Positions 45,301-53,290 of a stretch of DNA of 64,000 nucleotides are shown here, piece by piece (positions within the stretch are counted from its first letter, which is position 1; each line of letters begins with the position of its first letter). Below the pieces are notes generated by a model, which was not told the DNA's origin, did not search any database, and saw nothing but the letters and a program-made list of their open reading frames with translations. A program made the translations under genes and the position numbers. Source of the DNA: Macrostomum hystrix (lineage: Eukaryota; Platyhelminthes; Macrostomidae); NCBI GenBank assembly GCA_950097015.1, contig CATNEN010000028.1, positions 372,001 to 436,000 on the forward strand, given 5' to 3'.

Positions 45301-47265
45301 GGCTGTAGTTTTGGCTGCAGTTTATTTTGTAGTTAAGGCTGTAGTTTTGGCTGCAGTTTATTTTGTAGTTAAGGCTGTAGTTTTGGCTGCAGTTTATTTT
45401 GTAGTTAAGGCTGTAGTTTTGGTTGCAGTTTGTTTTGTAGTTAAGGCTGTAGTTTTGGCTGCAGTTTATTTTGTAGTTAAGGCTGTAGTTTTGGCTGCAG
45501 TTTATTTTGTAGTTAAGGCTGTAGTTTTGGCTGCAGTTTATTTTGTAGTTAAGGCTGTAGTTTTGGTTGCAGTTTGTTTTGTAGTTAAGGCTGTAGTTTT
45601 GGCTGCAGTTTATTTTGTAGTTAAGGCTGTAGTTTTGGCTGCAGTTTATTTTGTAGTTAAGGCTGTAGTTTTGGCTGCAGTTTATTTTGTAGTTAAGGCT
45701 GTAGTTTTGGCTGCAGTTTATTTTGTAGTTAAGGCTGTAGTTTTGGCTGCAGTTTATTTTGTAGTTAAGGCTGTAGTTTTGGCTGCAGATTATTTTGTAG
45801 TTAAGGCTGTAGTTTTGGCTGCAGTTTATTTTGTAGTTAAGGCTGTAGTTTTGGTTGCAGTTTGTTTTGTAGTTAAGGCTGTAGTTTTGGCTGCAGTTTA
45901 TTTTGTAGTTAAGGCTGTAGTTTTGGCTGCAGTTTATTTTGTAGTTAAGGCTGTAGTTTTGGCTGCAGTTTATTTTGTAGTTAAGGCTGTAGTTTTGGTT
46001 GCAGTTTATTTTGTAGTTAAGGCTGTAGTTTTGGCTGCAGTTTATTTTGTAGTTAAGGCTGTAGTTTTGGCTGCAGTTTGTTTTGTAGTTAAGGCTGTAG
46101 TTTTGGCTGCAGTTTATTTTGTAGTTAAGGCTGTAGTTTTGGCTGCAGTTTATTTTGTAGTTAAGGCTGTAGTTTTGGCTGCAGTTTATTTTGTAGTTAA
46201 GGCTGTAGTTTTGGCTGCAGTTTATTTTGTAGTTAAGGCTGTAGTTTTGGCTGCAGTTTATTTTGTAGTTAAGGCTGTAGTTTTGGCTGCAGTTTATTTT
46301 GTAGTTAAGGCTGTAGTTTTGGCTGCAGTTTATTTTGTAGTTAAGGCTGTAGTTTTGGCTGCAGTTTATTTTGTAGTTAAGGCTGTAGTTTTGGCTGCAG
46401 TTTGTTTTGTAGTTAAGGCTGTAGTTTTGGCTGCAGTTTATTTTGTAGTTAAGGCTGTAGTTTTGGCTGCAGTTTATTTTGTAGTTAAGGCTGTAGTTTT
46501 GGCTGCAGTTTATTTTGTAGTTAAGGCTGTAGTTTTGGCTGCAGTTTATTTTGTAGTTAAGGCTGTAGTTTTGGCTGCAGTTTATTTTGTAGTTAAGGCT
46601 GTAGTTTTGGTTGCAGTTTGTTTTGTAGTTAAGGCTGTAGTTTTGGCTGCAGTTTATTTTGTAGTTAAGGCTGTAGTTTTGGCTGCAGTTTATTTTGTAG
46701 TTAAGGCTGTAGTTTTGGCTGCAGTTTGTTTTGTAGTTAAGGCTGTAGTTTTGGCTGCAGTTTATTTTGTAGTTAAGGCTGCAGTTTGTTTTGTAGTTAA
46801 GGCTGTAGTTTCTGAAGGCTGTAGTTAAGGCTGAAATCACAAATATCAGCGATGGATGTTCTTTCAGCCGCCAGTCAAAGTGGCCACTCAAAGGACGACT
46901 CCAGCCCAATGGACGAGCTTCGCTCCCGAGTCCACCTGGCCGTAGAGAATCTGCGACCGTCTGTGGCAACTGTTCTGGCCGTGTCGGGCGAGGCCAGATT
47001 CTCCGGCCGGCCCCTGCGCCTGTCCGAGGACGCCAAAGCTGGCAAGGCCAGGGCATTGGGACACGCCCTGCCGGTTGCCTTAGCAACCGTTGAACTGCTG
47101 ACGGCAATGGCGGCCGCCTTAGAGCAGCAGGGCCAGCAGCAGCAGCAGCAGCAGAGGCAGCGATTAGGACAGTTGGCCGAGGCTTTGAACGCGTCATGCA
47201 CCGAGTGTATGGCTAAGATTAGCCAGTCTGCTATTAACACAACTGACGCCTACGGCCAGAACTAA
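38898..47265 (+). CDS. Helical-bundle protein gene, possibly talin-rod-like (three exons seen)
   Basis: Exons 38898-39317, 44429-44837 and 46850-47265 join in compatible phases (CAG|GTATAA to TCAG|ATG; GGCT|GTGAGT to ATCAG|CG). They give about 414 residues, predicted to be almost all amphipathic helix and rich in Ala, Leu and Gln. By eye, exon 2 (LLERLAEQLSQGLAELSKAG, then GDPADVEALQLAV) and exon 3 (LSEDAKAGKARALGHALP, VALATVELLTAMA, RQRLGQLAEALNASC) resemble the helix pattern of the distal talin rod, but identity is low. The frame ends at TAA with no I/LWEQ actin-binding domain, so if related it is a truncated or diverged paralogue. Another possibility is an unrelated alpha-helical protein. 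Poly-Gly (exon 1) and poly-Gln (exons 2 and 3) are encoded by GGC and CAG runs. Intron 1 carries the gypsy element and intron 2 the 36-bp array. The start codon is unknown. Confidence 0.45.
39335..39467. repeat. 26-bp minisatellite, left part (interrupted by the gypsy element)
   Basis: Units of gatgtacatagccagtgtac plus atagct. The array resumes immediately after the element at 44081, so the element inserted into it. Confidence 0.93.
39463..39467. repeat. Gypsy target-site duplication, left copy (CATAG)
   Basis: CATAG directly before the 5' LTR matches CATAG directly after the 3' LTR at 44087-44091. Because the host array itself contains CATAG every 13 bp, the match is expected to be easy by chance, but a 5-bp duplication is normal for this class. 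Confidence 0.75.
39468..39622 (+). repeat. Gypsy 5' LTR
   Basis: 155 bp, TGTTGTGCAG to TTTACAACA, with a TATA-like AATATATATAGTCC about 70 bp in that could serve as the core promoter. Confidence 0.95.
39624..39641 (+). other. Candidate tRNA primer-binding site
   Basis: TGGCATCGCAAGCTCAAG begins one base after the 5' LTR with the TGG expected to pair with a tRNA CCA end. The primer tRNA was not identified. Confidence 0.6.
39754..41148 (+). CDS. Gypsy gag-protease
   Basis: 464 codons. The N-terminal half resembles a retrotransposon gag with a helical capsid-like region. At roughly residues 228-260 there are two CCHC-like zinc knuckles: CSKCGGGHNRRARC (imperfect spacing) and CHVCGKANHFGRMC. 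A retroviral-type aspartic protease follows, with the catalytic LLVDSGAKVSIL motif near residue 308 and a later DIMGTDLM segment. The frame runs about 180 bp beyond an A6 run at 40949-40954 and then loses similarity, while the RT continues in the -1 frame. So gag and protease are in one frame and RT-RNase H-integrase in another. The product is expected to form particles and process the polyprotein (family knowledge). Confidence 0.9.
   Translation: MTSDSNSAEAPRISVSPPDQFLPQPGRPARPWKEWKALFENYLLAAGYDTLPEARRRALLLHCLGAEGQRVFAAVAATKRPSPTELAATVAILDEQFGAKVNVVAERHKFRQRSQRPGEKIADFVAALYALAGSCEFRDMMEEMIRDQIVEKVSDRRIRERLLIEDGLTLQKAVTLSQQWETSIAEASAIETEGAAAAGAQLEEEVKRVRLQPDRKNTGQGRPDRESCSKCGGGHNRRARCPAEGKSCHVCGKANHFGRMCRSQGAKVAEVMDESGQAVYMVRGASSPDIRCRLKVHGIWLNLLVDSGAKVSILSERTFRKLGNRSPLQPSTKKLIAYNGKAIDVVGEAVLSVSYRGQLVPFFCLTVVRQGSDIMGTDLMQHLSFQVVDKDGDLVRTVEKTAELPVWLAERFKPLTQGLGRIRGFEHRPRLNPAVPRWRNRYAASHLASKTKSRRRLTSCWRMT
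40494..43745 (+). CDS. Gypsy pol (reverse transcriptase, RNase H, integrase), -1 frame relative to gag-protease
   Basis: The frame is open from 40494, but recognisable pol begins near 41085. RT: RRIPLSIKDKVQAEIDQLL, VPKPDGKIRVCNDLR, FTKLDLNSSYLQLEL and the catalytic YIDDIVVHA. RNase H: VACDSSAHALGAVLMQ, ASEREALAC, HTDHQALTTLL. Integrase: zinc-binding HFGHLGVSKMKQH followed by CEACLL, then the D,D,E core ELQLDIFGE, KTDGGPQFVSG and NAAVERFNRFLKDGL, and a basic C-terminal tail. It ends at TGA 43743-43745 with no stop or frame break inside, so the element could be functional. It is probably made by -1 frameshifting near the A6 run at 40949. Activities: cDNA synthesis and integration. Confidence 0.93.
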   Translation: MSCLREGEPFRPDVQVAGRQGRRGHGRERPSRVHGARRLQSRHPLPAEGAWHLAESACRLGSQGVHPVREDLQEARKPVATPAVDQETHRVQRQGNRCRRRGGAVRQLSRPAGAIFLPYRGTARLRHHGNGSDAAPQLPGGGQGRRPRAHSRKNGRATGLAGRALQATDAGTRADPRIRAPAQAEPRRAPVAQSLRRIPLSIKDKVQAEIDQLLEDDIIEEIQASEWISNLVIVPKPDGKIRVCNDLRCPNKAIVPDKQPLPTFEELTTEFKGSTVFTKLDLNSSYLQLELAEDRRDLTAFITEKGLYRYKRVCYGLNSAPAAFQVLSKILHGCSGTLHYIDDIVVHAANEAEHLRRLTTVLDKLLAHGVTLNASKCQWAAETVQFLGYIVSARGLQPMQSNVEDIEAVPEPQNAEAVASFLGMVKFYSNFLHNLSDIAEPLLLLLRKEQPWNWTTDCQKAFWRLKKMVVSPTCLRFFSPDDKIIVACDSSAHALGAVLMQDDSAGVRRPVAFASRTLSATERKYSASEREALACIFACERWHYFLFGRRFELHTDHQALTTLLTAQGSGHRPLRLHRWADRLLAYDFQVCHVPGKKNIVPDFLSRHGALEGKCPRQSEEDSTELQVNAVLLSGALEIVSPSELAEASLQDPVINDAVTMTLQGWPNSIKQLKPELQPFWRMRTQLALWNDGKCLANGTRAVIPASLREKTLQLAHFGHLGVSKMKQHCRDAVWWPQINQHIEEFVRHCEACLLSEKNFKPPKTVLTPTKWPTRPWEELQLDIFGELHSAPNSCRFILVLYDLHSKWPEAACMSTVTSADVIDALTTWFSRWGLPKSIKTDGGPQFVSGDFEDFLQRCGIRHRQSPHYHPQGNAAVERFNRFLKDGLKTHLEEGYDFKDAVKTLLWSYRATPHALTGVSPAELMTGRKISTQLTALQPRTTARHRLAASIKRRQQRVFDQLNTTRRPPPTFIVGDWVRVKRPFARGKLSSRLSEPRQISRIASATTVILSDGSRWHVDNCVRVPRPAGALPHWPAPAPSAAGTAAEAATAADPARQQQPAQTAIRVSSRPRAPPQWYGEIVTH
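40949..40954 (+). other. Candidate -1 frameshift site (A6) between gag-protease and pol
   Basis: A run of six A (in GTCGAAAAAACGGC) lies in the overlap after the protease and before the RT. The run would allow a Lys tRNA to re-pair one base back. It is not a perfect X XXY YYZ heptamer in the gag frame, and no downstream pseudoknot was modelled. Confidence 0.4.
43917..43931 (+). other. Polypurine tract
   Basis: GAAAGGGAAGGTGAA immediately upstream of the 3' LTR; mostly purine, the expected plus-strand primer. Confidence 0.8.
43932..44086 (+). repeat. Gypsy 3' LTR
   Basis: 155 bp; I found no difference from the 5' LTR when reading the two side by side. Confidence 0.95.
44087..44235. repeat. 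26-bp minisatellite, right part
   Basis: Continues the GATGTACATAGCCAGTGTAC pattern interrupted by the gypsy element, with more degenerate copies (ACATTAGCTG, CCGTGTACATAG). Confidence 0.9.
44429..44837 (+). CDS. Helical-bundle gene, second exon
   Basis: Acceptor GATCAG|ATGTCG; donor GGCT|GTGAGT. Encodes a CAG-coded Gln run then LNRLAVARACDNILTSALG and further helices. The open frame would end a few codons beyond the donor (TAG at 44846-44848). Confidence 0.5.
44860..46825. repeat. 36-bp minisatellite in the helical-bundle gene (about 54 copies)
   Basis: Units of gtagttttggctgcagttta plus ttttgtagttaaggct, with GTTTG and GGTTGC variants; the left edge begins with simpler ggctgcagttt repeats. 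The 36-bp period keeps both strands open (694 and 553 codons, including a YSLNYKINCSQN repeat), which are artefacts. Confidence 0.97.
46850..47265 (+). CDS. Helical-bundle gene, last recognised exon
   Basis: Acceptor ATATCAG|CGATGG, stop TAA at 47263-47265. Encodes MDELRSRVHLAVENLRPSVA, LSEDAKAGKARALGH, a Gln run (CAG) and a C-terminal ECMAKISQSA helix. A GTAAGT lies a few bases after the stop, so the stop and not a donor ends this exon. Confidence 0.5.
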
Positions 47266-47314
47266 GTCTAGTAAGTCAAAACTGTCTGGCCAGAAACTTT
47301 TACTGCTTAGATGG

Positions 47315-48872
47315 TATAGCAAGAATCGCAGCAAGAGCAATATGTTATCTAGAATCGCAGCAAAAACCATAGCTAGAATCGCAGCAAGTGCCATAGCTAG
47401 AATCGCAGCAAGAGCCAAAGCTAGAATCGCAGCAAGAGGAGAAGCTAGAACCGCAGCAAGAGGAGAAGCTAGAATCGCAGCAAGAGGAGAAGCTAGAATC
47501 GCAGCAAGAGCCAAAGCTAGAACCGCAGCAAGAGGAGAAGCTAGAATCGCAGCAAGAGGAGAAGCTAGAATCGCAGCAAGAGCCAAAGCTAGAACCGCAG
47601 CAAGAGGAGAAGCTAGAATCGCAGCAAGATCCAAAGCTAGAATCGCAGCAAGAGCCAAAGCTAGAATCGCAGCAAGATCCAAAGCTAGAATCGCAGCAAG
47701 ATCCATAGCTAGAATCGCAGCAAGCGTCAAAGCTGGAATCGCAGCAAGATTCATAGCTAGAATTGTACGAAGAGCCGAAGCTAGAATCGCAGCAAGAACA
47801 ATAGCTAGAATCGAAGCAATACCCGAAGCTAGAATCCCAGCAAGAGCCAAAGCTAGAATCGCAGCAAGAGCCAAAGCTAGAAACGCAGCAAGAGCCAAAG
47901 CAAGAATCGCAGCAAGAGGAGAAGCTAAACGAAGCTTAGCTGAAGCTAAATCGCAGCAAGAGCAATAGCTAGAATCGTATCTAGAGCCGAAGCTAGAATC
48001 GTATCTAGAGCCGAAGCTAGAATCGTATCCAGAGCTGAAGCTAGAATCGTATCTAGAGCCGAAGCTAGAATCGTATCTAGAGCCGAAGCTAGAATCGTAT
48101 CTAGAGCCGAAGCTAGAATCGTATCTAGAGCCGAAGCTAGAATCGTATCTAGAGCCGAAGCTAGAATCGTATCTAGAGCCGAAGCTAGAATCGTATCTAG
48201 AGCCGAAGCTAGAATCGTATCTAGAGCCGAAGCTAGAATCGTATCTAGAGCCGAAGCTAGAATCGTATCTAGAGCCGAAGCTAGAATCGTATCTTGAGCC
48301 GAAGCTAGAATCGTATCTAGAGCTGAAGCTAGAATCGTATCTTGAGCCGAAGCTAGAATCGTATCTAGAGCTGAAGCTAGAATCGTATCTAGAGCCGAAG
48401 CTAGAATCGTATCTAGAGCCGAAGCTAGAATCGTATCTAGAGCCGAAGCTAGAATCGTATCTAGAGCTGAAGCTAGAATCGTATCTAGAGCCGAAGCTAG
48501 AATCGTATCTAGAGCCGAAGCTAGAATCGTATCTTGAGCCGAAGCTAGAATCGTATCTAGAGCCGAAGCTAGAATCGTATCTAGAGCCAAAGCTAGAATC
48601 GTATCTAGAGCCGAAGCTAGAATCGTATCTTGAGCCATAGCTAGAATCCCAGCAATAGCTAAAGCTAGAGTCGCAGCAAGAGCCATATCTAGAATCGCAG
48701 CAAGAGGAGAAGCTAGAATCGCCGCAAGAGAAGAAGCTAGAATCGCAGCAAGAGGAGAAGCTAGAATCGCAGCAAGAGCCAAAGCTAGAATCGCAGCAAG
48801 AGGAGAAGCTAGAATCGCAGCAAGAGACGAAGCTAGAATCGCAGCAAGAGAAGAAGCTAGAATCGCGGCAGG
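47315..48872. repeat. Compound 24-bp minisatellite with an A-B-A layout
   Basis: Type A units (agaatcgcagcaagagccaa plus agct, with a gagga variant) occupy about 47315-47960 and 48640-48872. Type B units (agaatcgtatctagagccga plus agct) occupy about 47965-48640. A and B share the agaatcg start and the GAGCC.AAGCT end, so B arose from an A unit and expanded inside the A array. Open frames on both strands are artefacts. Confidence 0.95.
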
Positions 48873-49347
48873 ATAAGCTTCCAAAATTTTATAAGATATT
48901 ACTGTCTCGTATGTAAGTTTTAACCCAATGGGTGTAATATTTTTGCAAGCTATACTCAAAAAGCTTTTTTTATTTCTTTTTTGCTAATTACCATAATAAA
49001 TACAGGACTTTACACATATGAAAAAAATATTTGCAAGCATTTTTTCTACGCTTGTATTCGCAAGCTTAAAATTCAATGTTACATTTTTGTCATTTTCAAC
49101 ACAGAAATTGCACATTCCATCCATAATGATTAACCAAACAAGCTTATTTCAAATTGAATGTGATTCTGTGCTATACGCAATATGTAAAATATACCGAATA
49201 GTTATTTAGATTTAGATAAGCTACTATTAAAACAGTGAAGGTAAAAGGTGAAAAAATGTTTTCTTTCAAGTCTATCTGTTGTCTATTTATTTTGTCTTTT
49301 ACGCAGAGAGTTTTTTGGCAAACAGGAAAAACAAACAACACAACAGG
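48873..49347. other. AT-rich spacer
   Basis: No gene recognised. The frame at 49018-49209 has no motif. Confidence 0.5.
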
Positions 49348-49631
49348 TATGAGATTTCGGTACTTACAATCTCACAGGATGAGATTTCGGTACTTACAAT
49401 CTCACAGGATGAGATTTCGGTACTTACAATCTCACAGGATGAGATTTCGGTACTTACAATCTCACAGGATGAGATTTCGGTACTTACAATCTCACAGGAT
49501 GAGATTTCGGTACTTACAATCTCACGGGATGAGATTTCCGTACTTACAATCTCACGGGATGAGAATTCGGTACTTACAATCTCACAGGATGAGATTTCGG
49601 TACTTACAACCTCACGGGATTATATTTCTGT
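49348..49631. repeat. 30-bp minisatellite
   Basis: Nine to ten units of gatgagatttcggtacttac plus aatctcacag, seven of them essentially identical. The unit holds CACAG|G (plus) and GTAAGT (minus), which look like splice signals. Confidence 0.95.
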
Positions 49632-49674
49632 AGGTATACTTAACTAATTAATAATAAATAATAACTAAACAATT

Positions 49675-49935
49675 GCAGGAGGGCTGCGGGTGATGGCACA
49701 TCATTTGATGACAATAGACCAGCAGCCAGTCAGGAGGCAATTCTGCACATTTCGCTGACTCCTGAGCGAACTCCTGATGCACACAGGTGTGTACATCTGA
49801 CCTGACTTTCTCATCGTCAAGCAGTGTACACTTTCACTGTGCCTTGGAGGTTGGCCCTCAATGGCGTAAATTTCAGGACAAGCCCGAGTTCGAGTAAGGT
49901 CCCGAGTTCGATTCCCATCAGCAAAAACTTAGCAT
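49675..49935 (-). mobile_element. SINE-related element, second copy (inverse orientation)
   Basis: On the minus strand it matches the body of the SINE at 28147-28300: CTTGTCC..AATTTACGCC, GAGGGCCAACCTCCAAGGCA, CAGTGAAAG, GACGATGAGAAAGTCAGG and GCCTCCTGACTGGCTGC. The head differs: at 49892-49912 a B-box-like GAGTTCGATTCCCA lies on the plus strand instead. It may be a composite of two elements. Confidence 0.6.
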
Positions 49936-49999
49936 TTTTCGGATGCCAATCAGCACCAGAATGAATGTTACATATTGCACTACTGGCAGTACAATGTCC

Positions 50000-50149
50000 T
50001 CAAAGGTTGGCCCTCTTCAGCCATTCAACGATGAGGCTGCTAGCCAGAGCGGCCCTCGGCGGCACCCACCACCTGCCGACTCGGTTGAGCATGTCGCTTA
50101 TCTGGGCCGGCGAGAACCAATCGGCGAACTCCAGCTCCTCCGTGTCCAA
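50000..50149 (-). CDS. NUDT13-like gene, exon 3 (terminal)
   Basis: Acceptor TTTCCCAG|TTGGAC; stop TGA at 50002-50000. Encodes the conserved [11 protein letters not shown] helix and C-terminal LIVEW. Too short to show as an open frame from an ATG. Confidence 0.85.
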   Translation of the reverse strand: MDTEELEFADWFSPAQISDMLNRVGRWWVPPRAALASSLIVEWLKRANL

Positions 50150-53038
50150 CTGGGAAACGGATTGATTGGTTGATTGTTCGTGCTGATTGTATCCACATGG
50201 ATTTATCTTGAGAAACGGGAGGGATTAATGATCGAGGGGAATTCTACATAGGGATCATAGAATAGCGATTGAGATCAGGTAACGGGGATTGGGATCAGGG
50301 AACGGGTATTGGGATCAGTGAACGGGGATTGGGATCAGGGAACGGGTATTGGGATCAGTGAACGGGGATTGGGATCAGGGAACGGGTATTGGGATCAGTG
50401 AACGGGGATTGGGATCAGGGAACGGGGATTGGGATCAAAGAACGGGGATTGGGATCAGGGAACCGGGATTGGGATCATAGAACAGCGATTGAAATCAGGG
50501 AACGGGGATTGGGATCAGGGAACGGGGATTGGGATCAGGGATCGGGGTTTGGGATCAGGGAACGGGGATTGGGATCAGGGAACGGGGATTGGGATCAGGG
50601 AAGGGGGATTGGGATCAGGGAACGGGGATTGTGATCAGGGAACGAGGTATGTGAATAAATTATCATAGGTGATTTATATACCCGATAATTAACCCGAGTG
50701 TGATTTATTCATTCAGCAAATTTATCGATATATAAAATAATTTTATAGCAATATAACATGGACATAAAATGCCGCCAATAAAGCTTTATCAACATTAACA
50801 AACGAGATCCCTGGATAAGCAGGGCCAGAATAACCAACCCGAATATCGCCAGGCGATCCTTCCGTGGCCGCTTCGAAGCCGATCATCAGCTGCGACGGAA
50901 ACGGCCACGCCTGGCTGCCACGGTACTCGACCCGGCCAACCCGGAGGCCGACCTCTTCGGCCACCTCGCGCCTGACGCAATCCTCCAGGGATTCGCCCGC
51001 CTCGGCAAAGCCGGCCAAGCAGGACAGCATGCCCCTCGGGAAAGCGGCTTTGCGAGCCAGCAGGCAGCGCGGATGACTAGCTCCGCCACCGTCTGTCACC
51101 AGCACGATGGCACTGGGATCTAGCCGGGGATGCGAGATCGGATGGTCAGACCAGCCGCTGTTGCCGGATTGGTTCACCAAGCAGTCGGTATTGTGGCAGA
51201 CCAGTCTGCAGATTGTTCAGGGGTTCGAATCCTGGCTAGTGAAAAACGGCGACAATAATATATTGGATTAAAAAAAATCGACACCAATTTCTCTTTTACT
51301 CTACTAATAGTAACACGCAGGGGAAATCATTTTGAAAAACTAAATATATTTCCGAATAATTTTTTCTGAAATTAGTTTTGTCTTATTTTTTAGACGTTAC
51401 AATAGTACGTACATTTGTTTAGTAACAAATACTTCCTACTTCGGCTAAGGAATTCTGTATATGACATATGTGTATTCAAAAAATTATAATTAAAATCATT
51501 AAAATAATATAAGTAAAATTAAAATAATTAATTTTTTTTCTTTGCGATAAAATAGTCTATGGTAAAAACTAATAGAATGACTGCTTAAGCCATGGACATC
51601 TAAATATAGCATATATATGGCATGAGCATAGAGTTCCACTTCGAGATAACAAATAGGGTTACATTTATGCCCATAAACTTTCAATTAATTTCCTCCTGCA
51701 TCATTCTCACAGAAACAAAATTTACAAATCGGTTGAAAAAACGAGGCTGACTGTTTATGGCCAGCTTTAGATTTTTTACTTTTGATTTTTGCCACCAAAT
51801 AGCTTAAAAATGACCTAATAAATTGAAAAAAGTAGAGTAAAAGTATACCTTTTTGCAACCTAGTTTGCCAAAACGGCAATCAATTTTGCCAGACTAGGCG
51901 AAAACCACTCGAATTCCCTCTCGCTTCTGCGAAGTTAAACCCATAGACATGAAACTTTCAGCAACCAATTTTGTCAAAACTGCGTCTATTTTGCCAATGC
52001 TAAAGTGATACGCAATCGACGACAGTAACGCATGTAAACGTGTTAACAGAAGGGTGCTGGTTCACGGAACAGGTTTACTGTATGTACATGGCATGATGCA
52101 AGATACTTCCATCACCAAAATCTTCAAATAAGGGCCTCTCTGAGCCATGCTTTCTATGGTTGTCTCTGTCTCTGTCTCAAGGCAAATTTCACGCAGCTTT
52201 ATAGCGAAAATTGGTTTCGGGAATCGGATATGTCTATGGGCAAAACCGGTTAAGGCTGAAGAAAGGCGTCACTTTGGCATTGGCAAAATAGAAGCAGTTT
52301 TGGCAAACTAGGTTGCAAAGGGTATAGTATAAATGGTTTCGCTTTTTGTGAGTAGGGCCTGTAAAAAACTCAACTAACTTCAAGATTATAAAGCATGCAA
52401 TGATCGACAAAGTCCATTGCACGTACAACTATATGTACAACCGTTTTTCGATACATATCGGAAATCATAGAAACTTACTTATGCCCCGCATCGGCCGTCT
52501 CAGTAGGTCCTCCGCAGGCGGAGCAATGTCGATTGTATCGATGCCAAGCTAGCAGCGACCTGCCGGGGCCCCAGATCTGCGCTAGCCGGGTAGCAGACAT
52601 CAACTGCAGCCTAGAAGGCGATAAGGCGTCAGCAGCAATGGACTTCTTGACCCAAGCCAGCAGGCGTGGCGACGCGGCTACGGCGAAGTAATAATTTGCT
52701 TCAACGACGACCTTGTCGTTGTCGGCGTCACTGCCGAGGAACACAACTGGGCAATCGTCAGGACCCAGCGCCGGCTGCAGCTCTGGCCAGGGCACCAGCA
52801 GCGGCGAGAATACGCTGCCTCCGCCTCTGACATCGCCGACAACATTCTGGGATTTGGCTGATGCTACAGGTGTCACTACGGGAGTAAGCCATTGGTCAAA
52901 AAGTATCGCCTTGCAGCTGGCTGACTGCTTCAACCGCTCCAGTTCGTCTGGACGGCGGCGCAGCTCGGCCAGCCTGTGCAGTACAGCGCCGCGTCGCGAT
53001 TGCGTCGACGCTGTGGCTAGACAACGAAATTGTTGCAG
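50000..53038 (-). CDS. NADH pyrophosphatase, Nudix family, NUDT13-like (three exons; start codon not found)
   Basis: Minus-strand exons 53038-52479, 51205-50839 and 50149-50000 join in frame to 358 codons plus stop. Exon 1 gives a mitochondrial-presequence-like N terminus ([16 protein letters not shown]) and the first zinc pair HCSACGG. Exon 2 gives the second pair [18 protein letters not shown] and a perfect Nudix box GX5EX7REUXEEXGU (GFAEAGE ... [10 protein letters not shown]). Then comes [11 protein letters not shown], the NADH-pyrophosphatase signature that follows the Nudix box in NudC, NUDT12 and NUDT13. Exon 3 gives [17 protein letters not shown] and [15 protein letters not shown]. There are no ankyrin repeats, which favours NUDT13 over NUDT12. 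Family role: hydrolysis of NAD(P)H to NMNH plus AMP, here probably in mitochondria. The intron 2 donor is the weak CGG|GTTGGT. Exon 1 begins right after an AG acceptor with no in-frame AUG. Confidence 0.88.
50262..50650. repeat. 20-bp minisatellite in the NUDT13-like intron 2
   Basis: About 19 units of aacggggattgggatcaggg with AGTG, GTATTG and ATAG variants. On the plus strand it reads as a [18 protein letters not shown]-type false protein. Confidence 0.95.
50839..51205 (-). CDS. NUDT13-like gene, exon 2
   Basis: Acceptor ATCTGCAG|ACTGG, donor CGG|GTTGGT (weak). Carries the CHNTDC half of the zinc site, the Nudix catalytic box and [11 protein letters not shown]. Confidence 0.88.
51206..51845. 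other. NUDT13-like intron 1, AT-rich part
   Basis: Intron sequence without an exon. A B-box-like GGGGTTCGAATCCTGGC at about 51220 may be a tRNA/SINE fragment, but no A box fits. Confidence 0.5.
51848..52322. mobile_element. MITE with long terminal inverted repeats, in NUDT13-like intron 1
   Basis: Left end CCTTTTTGCAACCTAGTTTG + CCAAAAC; the right end read in reverse is CCCTTTGCAACCTAGTTTG + CCAAAAC, and the similarity continues into ATTTTGCCA. Both ends are flanked by TA (51846-51847, 52323-52324), a Tc1/mariner-type target. A third diverged copy of the terminal motif (GTCAAAACTGCGTCTATTTTG) lies inside at about 51974. It is 475 bp long with no coding capacity. Confidence 0.75.
52479..53038 (-). 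CDS. NUDT13-like gene, first recognised exon
   Basis: Begins after TTTTCAG with CTG CAA CAA TTT CGT; donor CATAA|GTAAGT. The open frame extends upstream only to a TAA at 53080-53078 and contains no ATG before the conserved part, so the initiator must come from another exon or a spliced leader. Confidence 0.82.
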
Positions 53039-53290
53039 CTGAAAATTTTGGAAATGACTTCTTTTAAATTTAAACACTTAACTACTACCTACTAACAGTA
53101 GCGGCACAATTTGAATCAACGAATTCTAAATTTTTAGAATTCTAAATCAGCACTAAAGTTTGAGAACAATGCAGATAAATGTATCGCATATATTTTCCTT
53201 CCACAGCCCACAGGCGGTCAGGCGACATAGGGCGATGCAGTGTGCCATTACAAAAAAATATAATGCTGTTAAGCTTTGCATTTCAGTAGG

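Noticed and set aside
45113-47197. 694-codon minus-strand and 553-codon plus-strand frames
   Set aside because: Products of a 36-bp array; both strands open at once is the signature of a multiple-of-three tandem repeat.
51205-51240. Possible tRNA from the GGTTCGAATCC motif
   Set aside because: Only a B-box-like motif is present, and part of the region is exon 2 of the NUDT13-like gene on the other strand.
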